DNA of 9,006 bases from Chitinivibrionales bacterium. GTDB lineage: Bacteria; Fibrobacterota; Chitinivibrionia; Chitinivibrionales; FEN-1185. The stretch covers positions 1 to 9,006 of the forward strand of contig JAQUMP010000116.1 in assembly GCA_028718065.1 (NCBI GenBank), written 5' to 3'. Position numbers and translations under genes: made by a program. Below the pieces are notes generated by a model, which did not search any database, was not told the DNA's origin, and worked only from the letters and a program-made list of their open reading frames with translations. Shown here piece by piece: positions 1 to 6,223 of this stretch; the stretch's first letter is position 1; every line of letters starts with the position of its first letter.

Positions 1-633
1 CTCCAGCAGGCTCTCCGGCAGGGCGGCGCAGCTCACCGCCATGAAGGGCCTCTCTTTGCGATAGCTCTGAGAATGGACGGCCCGGGCAACCAACTCCTTG
101 CCGGTGCCGCTCTCCCCGGTAATGAGTACGTTGACGTCGTTGCCCCCCAGTTTGCGGATAAACTCAAAGACCCGCTGCATGGGTTTGCTGGTGCCGACCA
201 TGAGGAAATTTTCGGTGCTTTTAAGGCCGTCGGGGAGCTCGCGCCGCTCAACCGCTTCAAATCCGAGCAGGCGGCAGGCGCGCTCGATGATGATTTGCAG
301 GTAAGAAATATCCACGGGTTTGGCAAGGAAATCGAAGGCGCCTTTTTTAATGGACTGCGGCCCCAAGCGCTCGGCGGTGTTGGCGGTAAGCACGATAATC
401 TTGACAGCGCGGTTTTTGGCCATGAGCGTATCGATGATCTCAAGTCCGCGGTCGGGCACGTTGTCCAGCCCCATGTCAAGGCATACGACGGGGGGCTGCG
501 CTTCGTCAAAAACCTTCAGGCAGCTCTCCAAGGAGTCCGCCTCAAAAATTTCGAAGTGTTCAATGAGCGCCCATTTAAGCTGTTCCCGCAACCCCTGATT
601 GTCTTCCACCAGTAAAACTTTGGTTTTGGTCAT
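1..633 (-). CDS. prsR: PrsR-type sigma-54-dependent response regulator (partial, N-terminal 211 residues)
   Basis: The reading frame is open from the ATG at 633 down to base 1, so the C-terminal part of the gene lies outside the window. Residues 1-120 are a receiver domain: acidic pocket E10/D11, phosphoacceptor D53 in VVCLDMGLD, T83 and K105 in FLAKPVD. From about residue 140 a sigma-54 AAA+ domain begins, with Walker A GESGTGKE at 173-180 and the conserved SCAALPESLLE at the edge. The phrase GLREQLKWAL near the N-terminus and the QPPVVCLDMGL context resemble the PEP-CTERM-box regulator family (PrsR) more than generic AtoC/NtrC proteins. Family members are about 450 residues and end in a Fis-type helix-turn-helix, expected off the left edge. 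It lies 22 bp behind prsK on the same strand, so the kinase-regulator pairing is firm. The ribosome site is weak (ACGGA, about 9 bases upstream). Expected role: phosphorylation-dependent activation of sigma-54 promoters of PEP-CTERM genes. The response-regulator class is certain; the PrsR subfamily is likely. Confidence 0.92.
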   Translation of the reverse strand, partial: MTKTKVLLVEDNQGLREQLKWALIEHFEIFEADSLESCLKVFDEAQPPVVCLDMGLDNVPDRGLEIIDTLMAKNRAVKIIVLTANTAERLGPQSIKKGAFDFLAKPVDISYLQIIIERACRLLGFEAVERRELPDGLKSTENFLMVGTSKPMQRVFEFIRKLGGNDVNVLITGESGTGKELVARAVHSQSYRKERPFMAVSCAALPESLLE

Positions 634-655
634 AAGCGTGTCCGTTGGTGTTTTT

Positions 656-2806
656 TCATAACAAAATGCAAAAGTCCGTGCCGCGGCCCACTTCCGAGCG
701 GCACAATATCTTGCCGCCCATTTTTTCTATGAGCGTTTTGCACTGGTAAAGTCCTATGCCGATCCCCTTGTCTTTGGTAGTCTCAAAGGGGTGGAACAAT
801 TTGTTTTCCATGAACTCGCGCGTCATGCCCCGGCCGGTGTCCGAAACCATGATAAAAACCTTGAAGGCCTTAAAAAAATCATCGCCGGAATTAATCAGGC
901 GCCGCAGCTCCGGGGGCGCGGGCGCAAGCGGGCCGGTGGCGAGGGTGAGGTCGCCTTTATTGTTCATGGCCTCGAGCGCGTTTACCACGAGGTTCTTAAC
1001 GGCATAAAAAAGCGAGTCGCGGTCGCCGGGGATTTCAGGGCATTCTCCTTTGTTAAATTTAAAGCGGACCTGCTCCAGGGCGCCGGCGCCGGTATTCAGG
1101 ACCGCCCGGTCGATGACCGCATTAAGGTCCAGGCGCTCCATTTTCATGCCGTCGAGTTTGGGCGGCGATTTAAGTTTTTCCACGAGGGTTTGCAGGTTGT
1201 CAACGCAACTGCCCAGCGATAAGCCCAGGCTTTTCTGGAACTGCGGATTGTTTATGTTTTTGGCGGCGTTCTGCACCAGGAGCGAAAGCGTGGAGGTCTG
1301 GTTTTTTATGTCGTGGATGATAAACGACGAAAGATGCGAAAACGACTCAAACTGCTTGCGTTCCACGCGCTCCGTGAGCACCTTGTTTTTAAAGAGCACG
1401 TCGCCGATGGCATTGGCGAAAACCTCAATCAGGGCCCGGTCTTCGGCGTCTATTTTTGCCTTTGGCCGCAGGCGCAACGCCAGGACGCCGAGAAGTTGAT
1501 TGCGGTTGGTTATGGGAAAGAAAATGTCGGCTTTAATCGGAAGGTGTCCGGTCTCATTGCCGCCGGCGACGCCGGTATCGGCGGCCTTGTTTTTGAGGGC
1601 TTCTGAGGCCAGCGGAGCCTGGGTGCGGTTCAACTCGTTTACTAAAAGAGAGTCACTCCTTATTACACAATGCGAAACGGTGGCGCTTTCCTTGTTCTGG
1701 TGCATGTACAAATGGCCGTCGGCGTCGTTTACCAGAAAAATATAGGCGTCGTCGGCGGCCACGGAGTATTTCATGTTTTCGATTATTTCGGTAAGCGTGT
1801 CGTCAACGTTTTCACCCGTCATATAGGAACGGTGCAGGTTATAGAACTGTTCGCGGTAATCGTATTTATAAGAATAAAAGTAATTGTTTATAAAAAAGGA
1901 AATGCGCTTGCGCATGTCGCCCGAACCGATCAGCAAAAGCGCAAAGAGACAGAGCGAGAAAACGGCCAGGGTCTTTTGAAAGTAGCTAAAGTCAAGATTG
2001 AGCCATTTAAAAACCATCGCCGTACAGCCGATCCCCAGGAATGCGGCGCCGCAAAGAAAGAGCGAAACCGTGGAATACACGGCATTGCGCGGGACATTCA
2101 CGCGTTCGCTTCCAAGCCGGTAGCGCACTAATCCAAGCAGCAATACCGGGTAGCTCACGCCATACACGACCGTAGCCAGGTCAAAGTTGCGCCGGAAAAT
2201 AAATTTATACAGCAAAAGATGGCTTGCTGAGTAAACCTGAAAAACAAGGATAATGGCAAGGGCGATAAAGCAGAGCCGGGCGATTTTTCTCTGATACGCG
2301 GCGGCAAAACGGTAGGTGTTTTCGAGCAGAAAGAGGGTATACAGGACCAGCCCGATCTGGACAATGACGAACACGGTGGCAACCGTGTTTAATTTAAGGA
2401 CCGCGATTCCCCCAAAATCAACCAGGTCGGTCATGGGTACGGCCGCGATCGCAATTAACGCAATTGTTCCCAGAATCCTTATCGCCGCCGAAGCCGGAAA
2501 AGAAGATTTTTTTAGGACGGACGATACGTTAAAATCCCCCCTCTTTAAAAAATGTCGCACCACTTCGTGCAGTAAAAAGGTGGAAACCATGGAAAATGCA
2601 AGAAACAGCCGTAACGGCAATCCATCGGCAGCGGCGAAGTCGGTGTTTATAAAGAGCGCCGAACCCGATAAAGAATAGAGCGGAAAAACGACCGCCAGCG
2701 CATAGAGCGGCAGCGCCAGCCCAAAACGGTAGCGCCGGAATTGAATAAAAAAACAGAGGGCGATGTTTACAATAAGCGATATTGCTATAAAATAATAATA
2801 GGGCAT
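656..2806 (-). CDS. prsK: PrsK-type membrane sensor histidine kinase of the PEP-CTERM system
   Basis: This protein of 716 residues is close to the usual PrsK length of about 690. The first 300 residues hold about nine hydrophobic segments (near 5-25, 30-55, 65-85, 108-130, 140-165, 178-200, 210-230, 245-268 and 278-295), so the sensor is an integral membrane domain. The linker has KYDYREQF, a PrsK-like signature. Residues 330-475 fit a GAF domain. The kinase core has an atypical H-box, HDIKN with H498, as in PrsK, rather than the classical HELRTP. The ATP-binding domain has N-box NLVVNALEA (N609), DTGRGM at 656-661 and GIGIGL at 681-686. All catalytic motifs are intact. The frame can be extended to a TTG at 2815, but the ATG at 2806 is preferred; neither has a good Shine-Dalgarno. 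It is followed by prsR, its likely partner. The sensed signal is unknown. Confidence 0.92.
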   Translation of the reverse strand: MPYYYFIAISLIVNIALCFFIQFRRYRFGLALPLYALAVVFPLYSLSGSALFINTDFAAADGLPLRLFLAFSMVSTFLLHEVVRHFLKRGDFNVSSVLKKSSFPASAAIRILGTIALIAIAAVPMTDLVDFGGIAVLKLNTVATVFVIVQIGLVLYTLFLLENTYRFAAAYQRKIARLCFIALAIILVFQVYSASHLLLYKFIFRRNFDLATVVYGVSYPVLLLGLVRYRLGSERVNVPRNAVYSTVSLFLCGAAFLGIGCTAMVFKWLNLDFSYFQKTLAVFSLCLFALLLIGSGDMRKRISFFINNYFYSYKYDYREQFYNLHRSYMTGENVDDTLTEIIENMKYSVAADDAYIFLVNDADGHLYMHQNKESATVSHCVIRSDSLLVNELNRTQAPLASEALKNKAADTGVAGGNETGHLPIKADIFFPITNRNQLLGVLALRLRPKAKIDAEDRALIEVFANAIGDVLFKNKVLTERVERKQFESFSHLSSFIIHDIKNQTSTLSLLVQNAAKNINNPQFQKSLGLSLGSCVDNLQTLVEKLKSPPKLDGMKMERLDLNAVIDRAVLNTGAGALEQVRFKFNKGECPEIPGDRDSLFYAVKNLVVNALEAMNNKGDLTLATGPLAPAPPELRRLINSGDDFFKAFKVFIMVSDTGRGMTREFMENKLFHPFETTKDKGIGIGLYQCKTLIEKMGGKILCRSEVGRGTDFCILL

Positions 2807-2865
2807 GATTTGCAAAATGATAAGTTAAACCGGTGCAATGAATTTTTAGAGGTTCCCTTCAGCAA

Positions 2866-2894
2866 AATAAATCAGACCTGTTATAATGTGTAAA
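2866..2894 (-). promoter_or_regulatory. candidate sigma-70 promoter for prsK-prsR
   Basis: On the minus strand, -35 TTTACA (2894-2889) is followed after 17 bp by -10 TTTATT (2871-2866). This predicts a transcript starting near 2859, about 50 bases before the prsK ATG. The -35 hexamer is the reverse complement of the TGTAAA core of the motif at 2889-2905, so a protein bound there could control this promoter. The -10 is only a moderate match. Confidence 0.35.
2882..2887 (+). promoter_or_regulatory. candidate -10 element for the prmC-like gene
   Basis: A perfect TATAAT lies here, with only a poor -35 candidate (TTCAGC, 18 bp upstream). A start near 2894 would leave a leader of about 100 bases before the ATG at 2997. 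The alternative ATG at 2886 sits inside this hexamer, which argues against it as the start codon. Confidence 0.35.
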
Positions 2895-2905
2895 ATTTTC
2901 CGGCG
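2889..2905 (+). promoter_or_regulatory. 17-bp motif shared with the PEP-CTERM upstream region (copy 1)
   Basis: TGTAAAATTTTCCGGCG here matches TGTAAACTTTTTCGACA at 4435-4451 at 13 of 17 positions. All differences outside position 7 are transitions (T/C, A/G, A/G). It lies between the divergent prsK and prmC-like genes and overlaps the candidate prsK -35 box. A PrsR binding site is a reasonable hypothesis. AT-rich cores recur by chance, so two copies alone do not prove it. Confidence 0.4.
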
Positions 2906-2996
2906 CCCTTTTCTTTTGGTTATAAATTGTTATGCAATTATTTTTTCATGCAAAATAACCGAGGGCGGACCGGGCAAGGCTTGCGCAAGGGCAACA

Positions 2997-3911
2997 ATGG
3001 ACCAGCATCAGCTTTATAATGAAATGCTATCCCTGATTTCGCGCGGTTTTGGACCGCTGCCCGATAAACCGGGAGAAACCGCCGAAAGCACCCTAAAAGC
3101 GCTCTGGCATTGCGCCGCGGGTTTTCCGCTCACGGTCGAAGAGGCCGAACAAAAACCTCTCGGCATGCTCGATGCGGAAAAAATCGGCCATCTGCGGGAG
3201 CTCATCGGGCAGCGGCTCAGGGGCGCGCCGCTGGCGCATCTTACTAAAAGGCAATCGTTCATGGGCATAAGCATGCTTGCCGGTCCCGGGGCGCTCGTTC
3301 CAAGAAAAGAAACCGAGCTTATAGCGGCCGCCGCTTTTAATTTGACCGGACTTGTCATAGCGGAAAAGGGTTCGGCGCTGGTTATGGATTTGTGCACCGG
3401 TATCGGCAATATCGCCTTGAGCATAGCCCGCGCGCACCCCGCGGCCCGGATTTATGCCTCCGATATTTCCGAAGAGGCCCTTACGCTCGCCCGCCAGAAC
3501 CAGGACCATTGCGCACTGCAGGGGAAGGTTGATTTTCGGCAGGGCGATTGTTTTGCGCCTTTTGAACACGACGATTTCCGGGGAATGGTGGACGTGCTTA
3601 TTTGCAACCCTCCCTATATTGCCTCCAAAAACGTATGCCGGATGCCGGAAGAAATAAAGCGCTATGAACCGGGTATGGCTTTTGATGGCGGACCGTTTGG
3701 CGTGAGCATTATTTATAATGTAATTAATGGGGCGCCCCGCTTTTTGCGCGCGGGGGGGTGGTTGTGCCTGGAGGTTGGACTGGGCCAGGGGCGCATGCTG
3801 GAGCGGCTTTTGAAAAAGAACCAAAGATTCCAGAATGTAAAGACCGTTGCCGACCCAAAAGGGGAAATAAGAGGGATTGTGGCCGAGGCGGCGGGGATCT
3901 TTATGGGTTAA
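2997..3911 (+). CDS. prmC: PrmC/HemK-family glutamine-N5 methyltransferase
   Basis: This 304-residue protein has the PrmC two-domain plan. A helical N-terminal domain (about 1-85) ends in RGAPLAHLTKRQSF, and VPRKETELI at 101-109 matches the IPRPDTE segment of E. coli PrmC. A class I SAM-binding fold follows, with DLCTGIGN at 131-138 (the usual first Gly of DxGTG is Cys), the acidic ASDIS strand end at about 154-158, and catalytic NPPY at 204-207. PrmC methylates the GGQ glutamine of release factors RF1 and RF2. No release factor gene adjoins it here, so a paralog acting on another substrate is possible. The frame extends back to an ATG at 2886, but that codon lies inside a TATAAT box without a ribosome site. 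The ATG at 2997 has AAGGG 5 bases upstream and gives the normal family length. It is the first plus-strand gene, ahead of the acyl carrier protein. Confidence 0.85.
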   Translation: MDQHQLYNEMLSLISRGFGPLPDKPGETAESTLKALWHCAAGFPLTVEEAEQKPLGMLDAEKIGHLRELIGQRLRGAPLAHLTKRQSFMGISMLAGPGALVPRKETELIAAAAFNLTGLVIAEKGSALVMDLCTGIGNIALSIARAHPAARIYASDISEEALTLARQNQDHCALQGKVDFRQGDCFAPFEHDDFRGMVDVLICNPPYIASKNVCRMPEEIKRYEPGMAFDGGPFGVSIIYNVINGAPRFLRAGGWLCLEVGLGQGRMLERLLKKNQRFQNVKTVADPKGEIRGIVAEAAGIFMG

Positions 3912-3927
3912 ATTCCCCGAAGCGGGG
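3911..3927. repeat. truncated REP-like palindrome
   Basis: This short palindrome overlaps the last base of the prmC-like stop codon. CCCCG (3915-3919) pairs with CGGGG (3923-3927) across an AAG loop. The stretch AATTCCCCGAAGC matches the minus-strand reading of the palindrome at 6226-6252 (AATTCCTCGAAGC) at 12 of 13 bases. The copy here then jumps straight to GGGG, as if about 8 bases of loop and arm had been deleted. Confidence 0.5.
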
Positions 3928-3937
3928 CGAACGGCTT

Positions 3938-4004
3938 TAACTCACCCTCTCGGCTTCGCCGTTTCCCCCTCTCTCGCGAGAGAGGGGACAAAGGGGGTGA
4001 GTTA
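3938..4004. repeat. 67-bp composite inverted repeat (nested hairpins)
   Basis: The outer arms TAACTCACCC (3938-3947) and GGGTGAGTTA (3995-4004) are perfect 10-bp inverted repeats. Inside them are a small hairpin, CGGC-TTC-GCCG (3951-3961), and a perfect 22-bp palindrome (3966-3987) centred on CGCG with arms of CCCC(TC)3. The outer arms, nested palindromes and intergenic position suggest a mobile intergenic repeat or MITE-like cassette rather than a terminator, because no T-tract follows. In RNA it would form a strong branched structure between the methyltransferase and acyl carrier protein genes and could separate their expression. Confidence 0.75.
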
Positions 4005-4028
4005 CTTCCAAAAAAAAAGGAACTAAAA

Positions 4029-4307
4029 ATGGGTCTTAGCGAAAACGAAATAAAAATAGCCATACGGCGATTTCTGGAAACCAATTTTTTCCTGCCGAAC
4101 AATGCTGCCGGCGTGCTGGACAATGATTCGTTTCTGGAAAAAGGGATTGTAGATTCCACCGGCATCCTGGAGCTCATTGGGTTCATTCAGGATGAATATA
4201 AATTCGAGGTGGTTGATGCGGAGATCCTGCCCGAGAATATGGATTCCATCGCTCATTTAACGGCCTATATTCTTAAAAAAGCGCGGGGAATTCCCAAGGA
4301 GTCTTAG
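4029..4307 (+). CDS. acyl carrier protein
   Basis: This 92-residue acidic helical protein has the carrier-protein fold. The phosphopantetheine attachment site is S43 in FLEKGIVDSTGILELI. Helix II and the loop DAEILPENMDSIAHLTAYI follow as in stand-alone carrier proteins. The GIVDSTG context is closer to carriers that pair with dedicated acyl-CoA or AMP ligases than to the DSLD of fatty-acid AcpP, so a specialised role is likely. AAGGA lies 7 bases before the ATG, which is a good ribosome site. Exosortase A loci often carry an acyl carrier protein with an AMP-forming ligase and hydrolases. None of those partners is in the window, so the acyl group and acceptor are unknown. It lies 117 bp after the methyltransferase, with the repeat cluster between. 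Confidence 0.88.
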   Translation: MGLSENEIKIAIRRFLETNFFLPNNAAGVLDNDSFLEKGIVDSTGILELIGFIQDEYKFEVVDAEILPENMDSIAHLTAYILKKARGIPKES

Positions 4308-4310
4308 GGT

Positions 4311-4334
4311 GTAGAGCTCTACTTGGATTATCCA
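4311..4334. repeat. two adjacent short palindromes after the acyl carrier gene
   Basis: GTAGAGCTCTAC (4311-4322) is a perfect 12-bp palindrome. It is followed at once by TGGAT-T-ATCCA (4324-4334). No T-run follows, so neither looks like an intrinsic terminator. They could be protein-binding sites at the upstream end of the PEP-CTERM control region. Confidence 0.45.
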
Positions 4335-4370
4335 TCCTGTCTACATGCAATCAAAATGGTTGTACTTATA

Positions 4371-4401
4371 CCAGTAAGTAACTTTTTTAGTAACATACTG
4401 G
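4371..4401. repeat. inverted repeat CCAGTA / TACTGG
   Basis: CCAGTA (4371-4376) and TACTGG (4396-4401) are inverted arms around a 19-base AT-rich centre. The centre itself contains AGTAAC twice as a direct repeat. It lies about 220 bp upstream of the predicted PEP-CTERM transcript start. It could be a regulatory site, or chance in an AT-rich leader. Confidence 0.3.
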
Positions 4402-4433
4402 ATATTTTATGCAGTCGCCACATCCTTCCAGTG

Positions 4434-4471
4434 CTGTAAACTTTTTCGACAAGCAGGGCAATTTTTTACAG
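4434..4471. promoter_or_regulatory. candidate PrsR enhancer site (17-bp motif copy 2 within an inverted repeat)
   Basis: CTGTAAA (4434-4440) and TTTACAG (4465-4471) are perfect 7-bp inverted arms spanning 38 bp. The left arm starts the 17-bp motif TGTAAACTTTTTCGACA (4435-4451) shared with the prsK/prmC intergenic region. Its centre is about 160 bp upstream of the start predicted from the sigma-54-like promoter, a normal distance for an enhancer bound by an NtrC-type activator. The assignment to PrsR is inference. Confidence 0.45.
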
Positions 4472-4579
4472 ATATTATTCCCAAAAAACCAAAAATGCTT
4501 ATAACGGGGTTAATGACTCACCAGTATAAGACATTGATAATACTTATAGTTCATCTTGCTGTTTTAAAACATATTGTTT

Positions 4580-4596
4580 TTGGCATAATAATTGAT
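4580..4596 (+). promoter_or_regulatory. sigma-54-like -24/-12 promoter of the PEP-CTERM gene
   Basis: TTGGCATAATAATTGAT fits the YTGGCACGRNNNTTGCW frame with correct spacing: TTGGCA at the -24 box and TTG at the -12 box, with the two G positions 12 bases apart. The -12 box ends GA instead of GC, so it is off consensus at an important base. Predicted start near 4607, giving a leader of about 65 bases. The presence of a sigma-54 activator (PrsR) in the same locus supports it. Confidence 0.5.
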
Positions 4597-4671
4597 GCAT
4601 ATATCATGAGTAAGTTTTTCAAAAAGCAAAAAAATTTTAAAAAATATAAACAAACAGTTCTGGAGGAAAAG

Positions 4672-5280
4672 ATGAACAAATTTTTAGCGGGATTGGTTGC
4701 AGTAGGTGCGATGGCGAGTTTGTCGTTTGGTGATGTAATAACTTTGTCACCCACGCCGTCCAATATTGGCAGCCTTAACGAAGGCGAATCTTATGCATGG
4801 AACATTACCACTCTTCCCGTTGGCGTTTCTTATCAATCAGCCGAATTGGTCATTAACAATTTGAGCGAGTCTTTTGGAACTCCAAATGCGCTCTTTGTTC
4901 ATTTACTGGCAAACCCTGTCCACGGTCCGAAGTGGTGGAAAAACAATGGCTCGCCCGATGTTGTTTATACCGAAGATGCCCTTGGAATGCCTCCCTTAAC
5001 TGATGATTTTAATCTTTTTGGATTCACGAATATTTCATTAGTAACCTACAACAACATAACAACGCCGGTTACGGAAACATGGGATTTTACCGGTTCTCAG
5101 CTTAGCACTCTAAACTCCTATGCGGCAGACGGAAAAATTGCCATTGGCTTCGATCCGGATTGTCATTTTACGAATACGGGAATTACCTTAAAGCTTACAA
5201 CGGTTCCTGAACCCGGGATGCTCACGGTGTTGGGTCTTTCTCTGCTTGGCCTCCTTGGCCTTGCCCGCAGAAAAAAATAG
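4672..5280 (+). CDS. PEP-CTERM sorting domain protein (exosortase substrate)
   Basis: This 202-residue secreted protein starts with a signal peptide, MNKFLAGLVAVGAMASLSFG, probably cut just before DVITL. The body is probably a beta-sandwich rich in Asn, Thr and Gly; its function is not recognised. The segment SYAADGKIAIGFDPDCHFTNTG resembles a region seen before the sorting tail in many PEP-CTERM proteins. Residues 178-202 are the complete tripartite sorting signal: VPEP, a hydrophobic helix (MLTVLGLSLLGLLGL) and the basic tail ARRKK. The exosortase is expected to cut near the PEP motif. GGAGG (4662-4666) sits 5 bases before the ATG and fixes the start. The frame is open upstream to 4495, but that extension has no ribosome site, is lysine/isoleucine-rich leader and would bury the signal peptide. 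It is a single-gene unit with its own promoter region and terminator. Confidence 0.93.
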   Translation: MNKFLAGLVAVGAMASLSFGDVITLSPTPSNIGSLNEGESYAWNITTLPVGVSYQSAELVINNLSESFGTPNALFVHLLANPVHGPKWWKNNGSPDVVYTEDALGMPPLTDDFNLFGFTNISLVTYNNITTPVTETWDFTGSQLSTLNSYAADGKIAIGFDPDCHFTNTGITLKLTTVPEPGMLTVLGLSLLGLLGLARRKK

Positions 5281-5309
5281 TTTAAGCCCAAAAATATTTT
5301 TTGAGCATT

Positions 5310-5338
5310 AAAGGTCGTTCAAGTGAACGGCCTTTTTT
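5310..5338 (+). terminator. intrinsic terminator after the PEP-CTERM gene
   Basis: AAAGG-T-CGTTC (5310-5320), loop AAGT, GAACG-G-CCTTT (5325-5335) form an 11-bp stem with one T-G wobble, running into a T tract. It starts 30 bp after the stop codon, so the PEP-CTERM gene is probably transcribed separately from the genes downstream. Confidence 0.9.
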
Positions 5339-5410
5339 ATTTTATATTTCGTCCAAAATTTATTCTTCGCGCGCCCCCGAACCCCCGCAAAGGGTCAAAG
5401 AAATTAAGAA

Positions 5411-6223
5411 ATGAAAAAATACCGGCCCCTGATAATCCTTGTTTTTTTTCCGGCCTGGTTTTTTTACTCCTGGAAAATCGAACCGAATACTTTACATATA
5501 AGGAACATCCCGCTCAGCGCTCCAAAAATAAAAAAAGATTGCTGCCTGGTGCTCATGGCCGATTTGCATATTCCCTTGTCGGCCGCGGTGGAAAAATCCC
5601 TGCAATGGCAACTGGGGCGGATAAAGCCCGACATCATTCTTATTGCCGGGGATTTTACCTCATATCGCGCTTCGGCCGCTTCGGCTTTCCTTTTGCTGAA
5701 AAAGATGTCCGCCTATAGCAAAATTTTTATGGTGAGGGGAAACACGGACCTTTGCTGCAACCAACGGCAATGCCTCTATTGCACCTATCGTTATCCGCAG
5801 GACCGCCTGGACCAATTGCCGGCTACGATTCTCATGAACCAAACAAAATATTTGCCCGAATTTAATATTGCCCTTTTCGGCGAGGATGATCCGGTAACGC
5901 AGAATGATAATCCGGGCCTTATCGATTCGGCGCAAGCTTCCCGGTTTAATATCTGCCTTCTGCACAGCAATTATAAACTTGTTAAGCGCCCGGTGGGCAA
6001 CCTTGACCTTATCTGTTCCGGCCATTCGCACGGCGGGCAGATTTTCTTTCTTAAGCCTCTGGCAAGTTTTTTCGACCGGGCCGTTGACAGACGATTTCTT
6101 GCCGGGTTATATGCCTACCAAGGAAAGCCCATGATCGTTACCAGCGGCATCGGCATGAGCTTTTTACCCCTGCGGTGCGGCGTGGCGCCGGAGATTGTGG
6201 CGGTGAGGTTGAAGAGAAAATGA
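5411..6223 (+). CDS. membrane-anchored metallophosphoesterase (YkuE/YaeI-like)
   Basis: This 270-residue protein begins with one hydrophobic anchor (about residues 4-22), followed by a calcineurin-type phosphoesterase domain. Metal-site motifs in order: ADLH (D51, H53), GDF (D81), GNTD (110-113), LLHSN (H185) and GHSHGGQ (H205, H207). The overall pattern matches the YkuE/YaeI group of envelope phosphodiesterases. The usual GNHD is GNTD: the metal-binding Asn is kept but the conserved His is Thr (T112), which in relatives assists catalysis. Just after it is a cysteine cluster, CCNQRQCLYC (115-124), not typical of the family. The true substrate is unknown; lipid-linked or nucleotide phosphodiesters are the usual guesses. 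The ribosome site is weak. The last codons overlap the next ORF as ATGA, suggesting translational coupling. Confidence 0.82.
   Translation: MKKYRPLIILVFFPAWFFYSWKIEPNTLHIRNIPLSAPKIKKDCCLVLMADLHIPLSAAVEKSLQWQLGRIKPDIILIAGDFTSYRASAASAFLLLKKMSAYSKIFMVRGNTDLCCNQRQCLYCTYRYPQDRLDQLPATILMNQTKYLPEFNIALFGEDDPVTQNDNPGLIDSAQASRFNICLLHSNYKLVKRPVGNLDLICSGHSHGGQIFFLKPLASFFDRAVDRRFLAGLYAYQGKPMIVTSGIGMSFLPLRCGVAPEIVAVRLKRK

Noticed and set aside
73..615. Plus-strand open frame of 180 codons opposite prsR
   Set aside because: It is the antisense shadow of a clear response-regulator frame; no recognisable domain or ribosome site.
2886..2996. N-terminal extension of the prmC-like gene from the ATG at 2886
   Set aside because: The ATG lies in a perfect TATAAT box, has no ribosome site, and the added 37 residues do not match the family; ATG 2997 has AAGGG and gives normal length.
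3093..3824. Minus-strand open frame of 243 codons opposite the prmC-like gene
   Set aside because: The plus strand has all methyltransferase motifs; the opposite frame reads as low-complexity shadow.
3915..4004. Repeat cluster as an intrinsic terminator of the prmC-like gene
   Set aside because: The stems are strong but no T-tract follows any of them.
4495..4671. 59-residue upstream extension of the PEP-CTERM protein
   Set aside because: It has no ribosome site, covers the sigma-54-like promoter, and would place the signal peptide internally; ATG 4672 has GGAGG.
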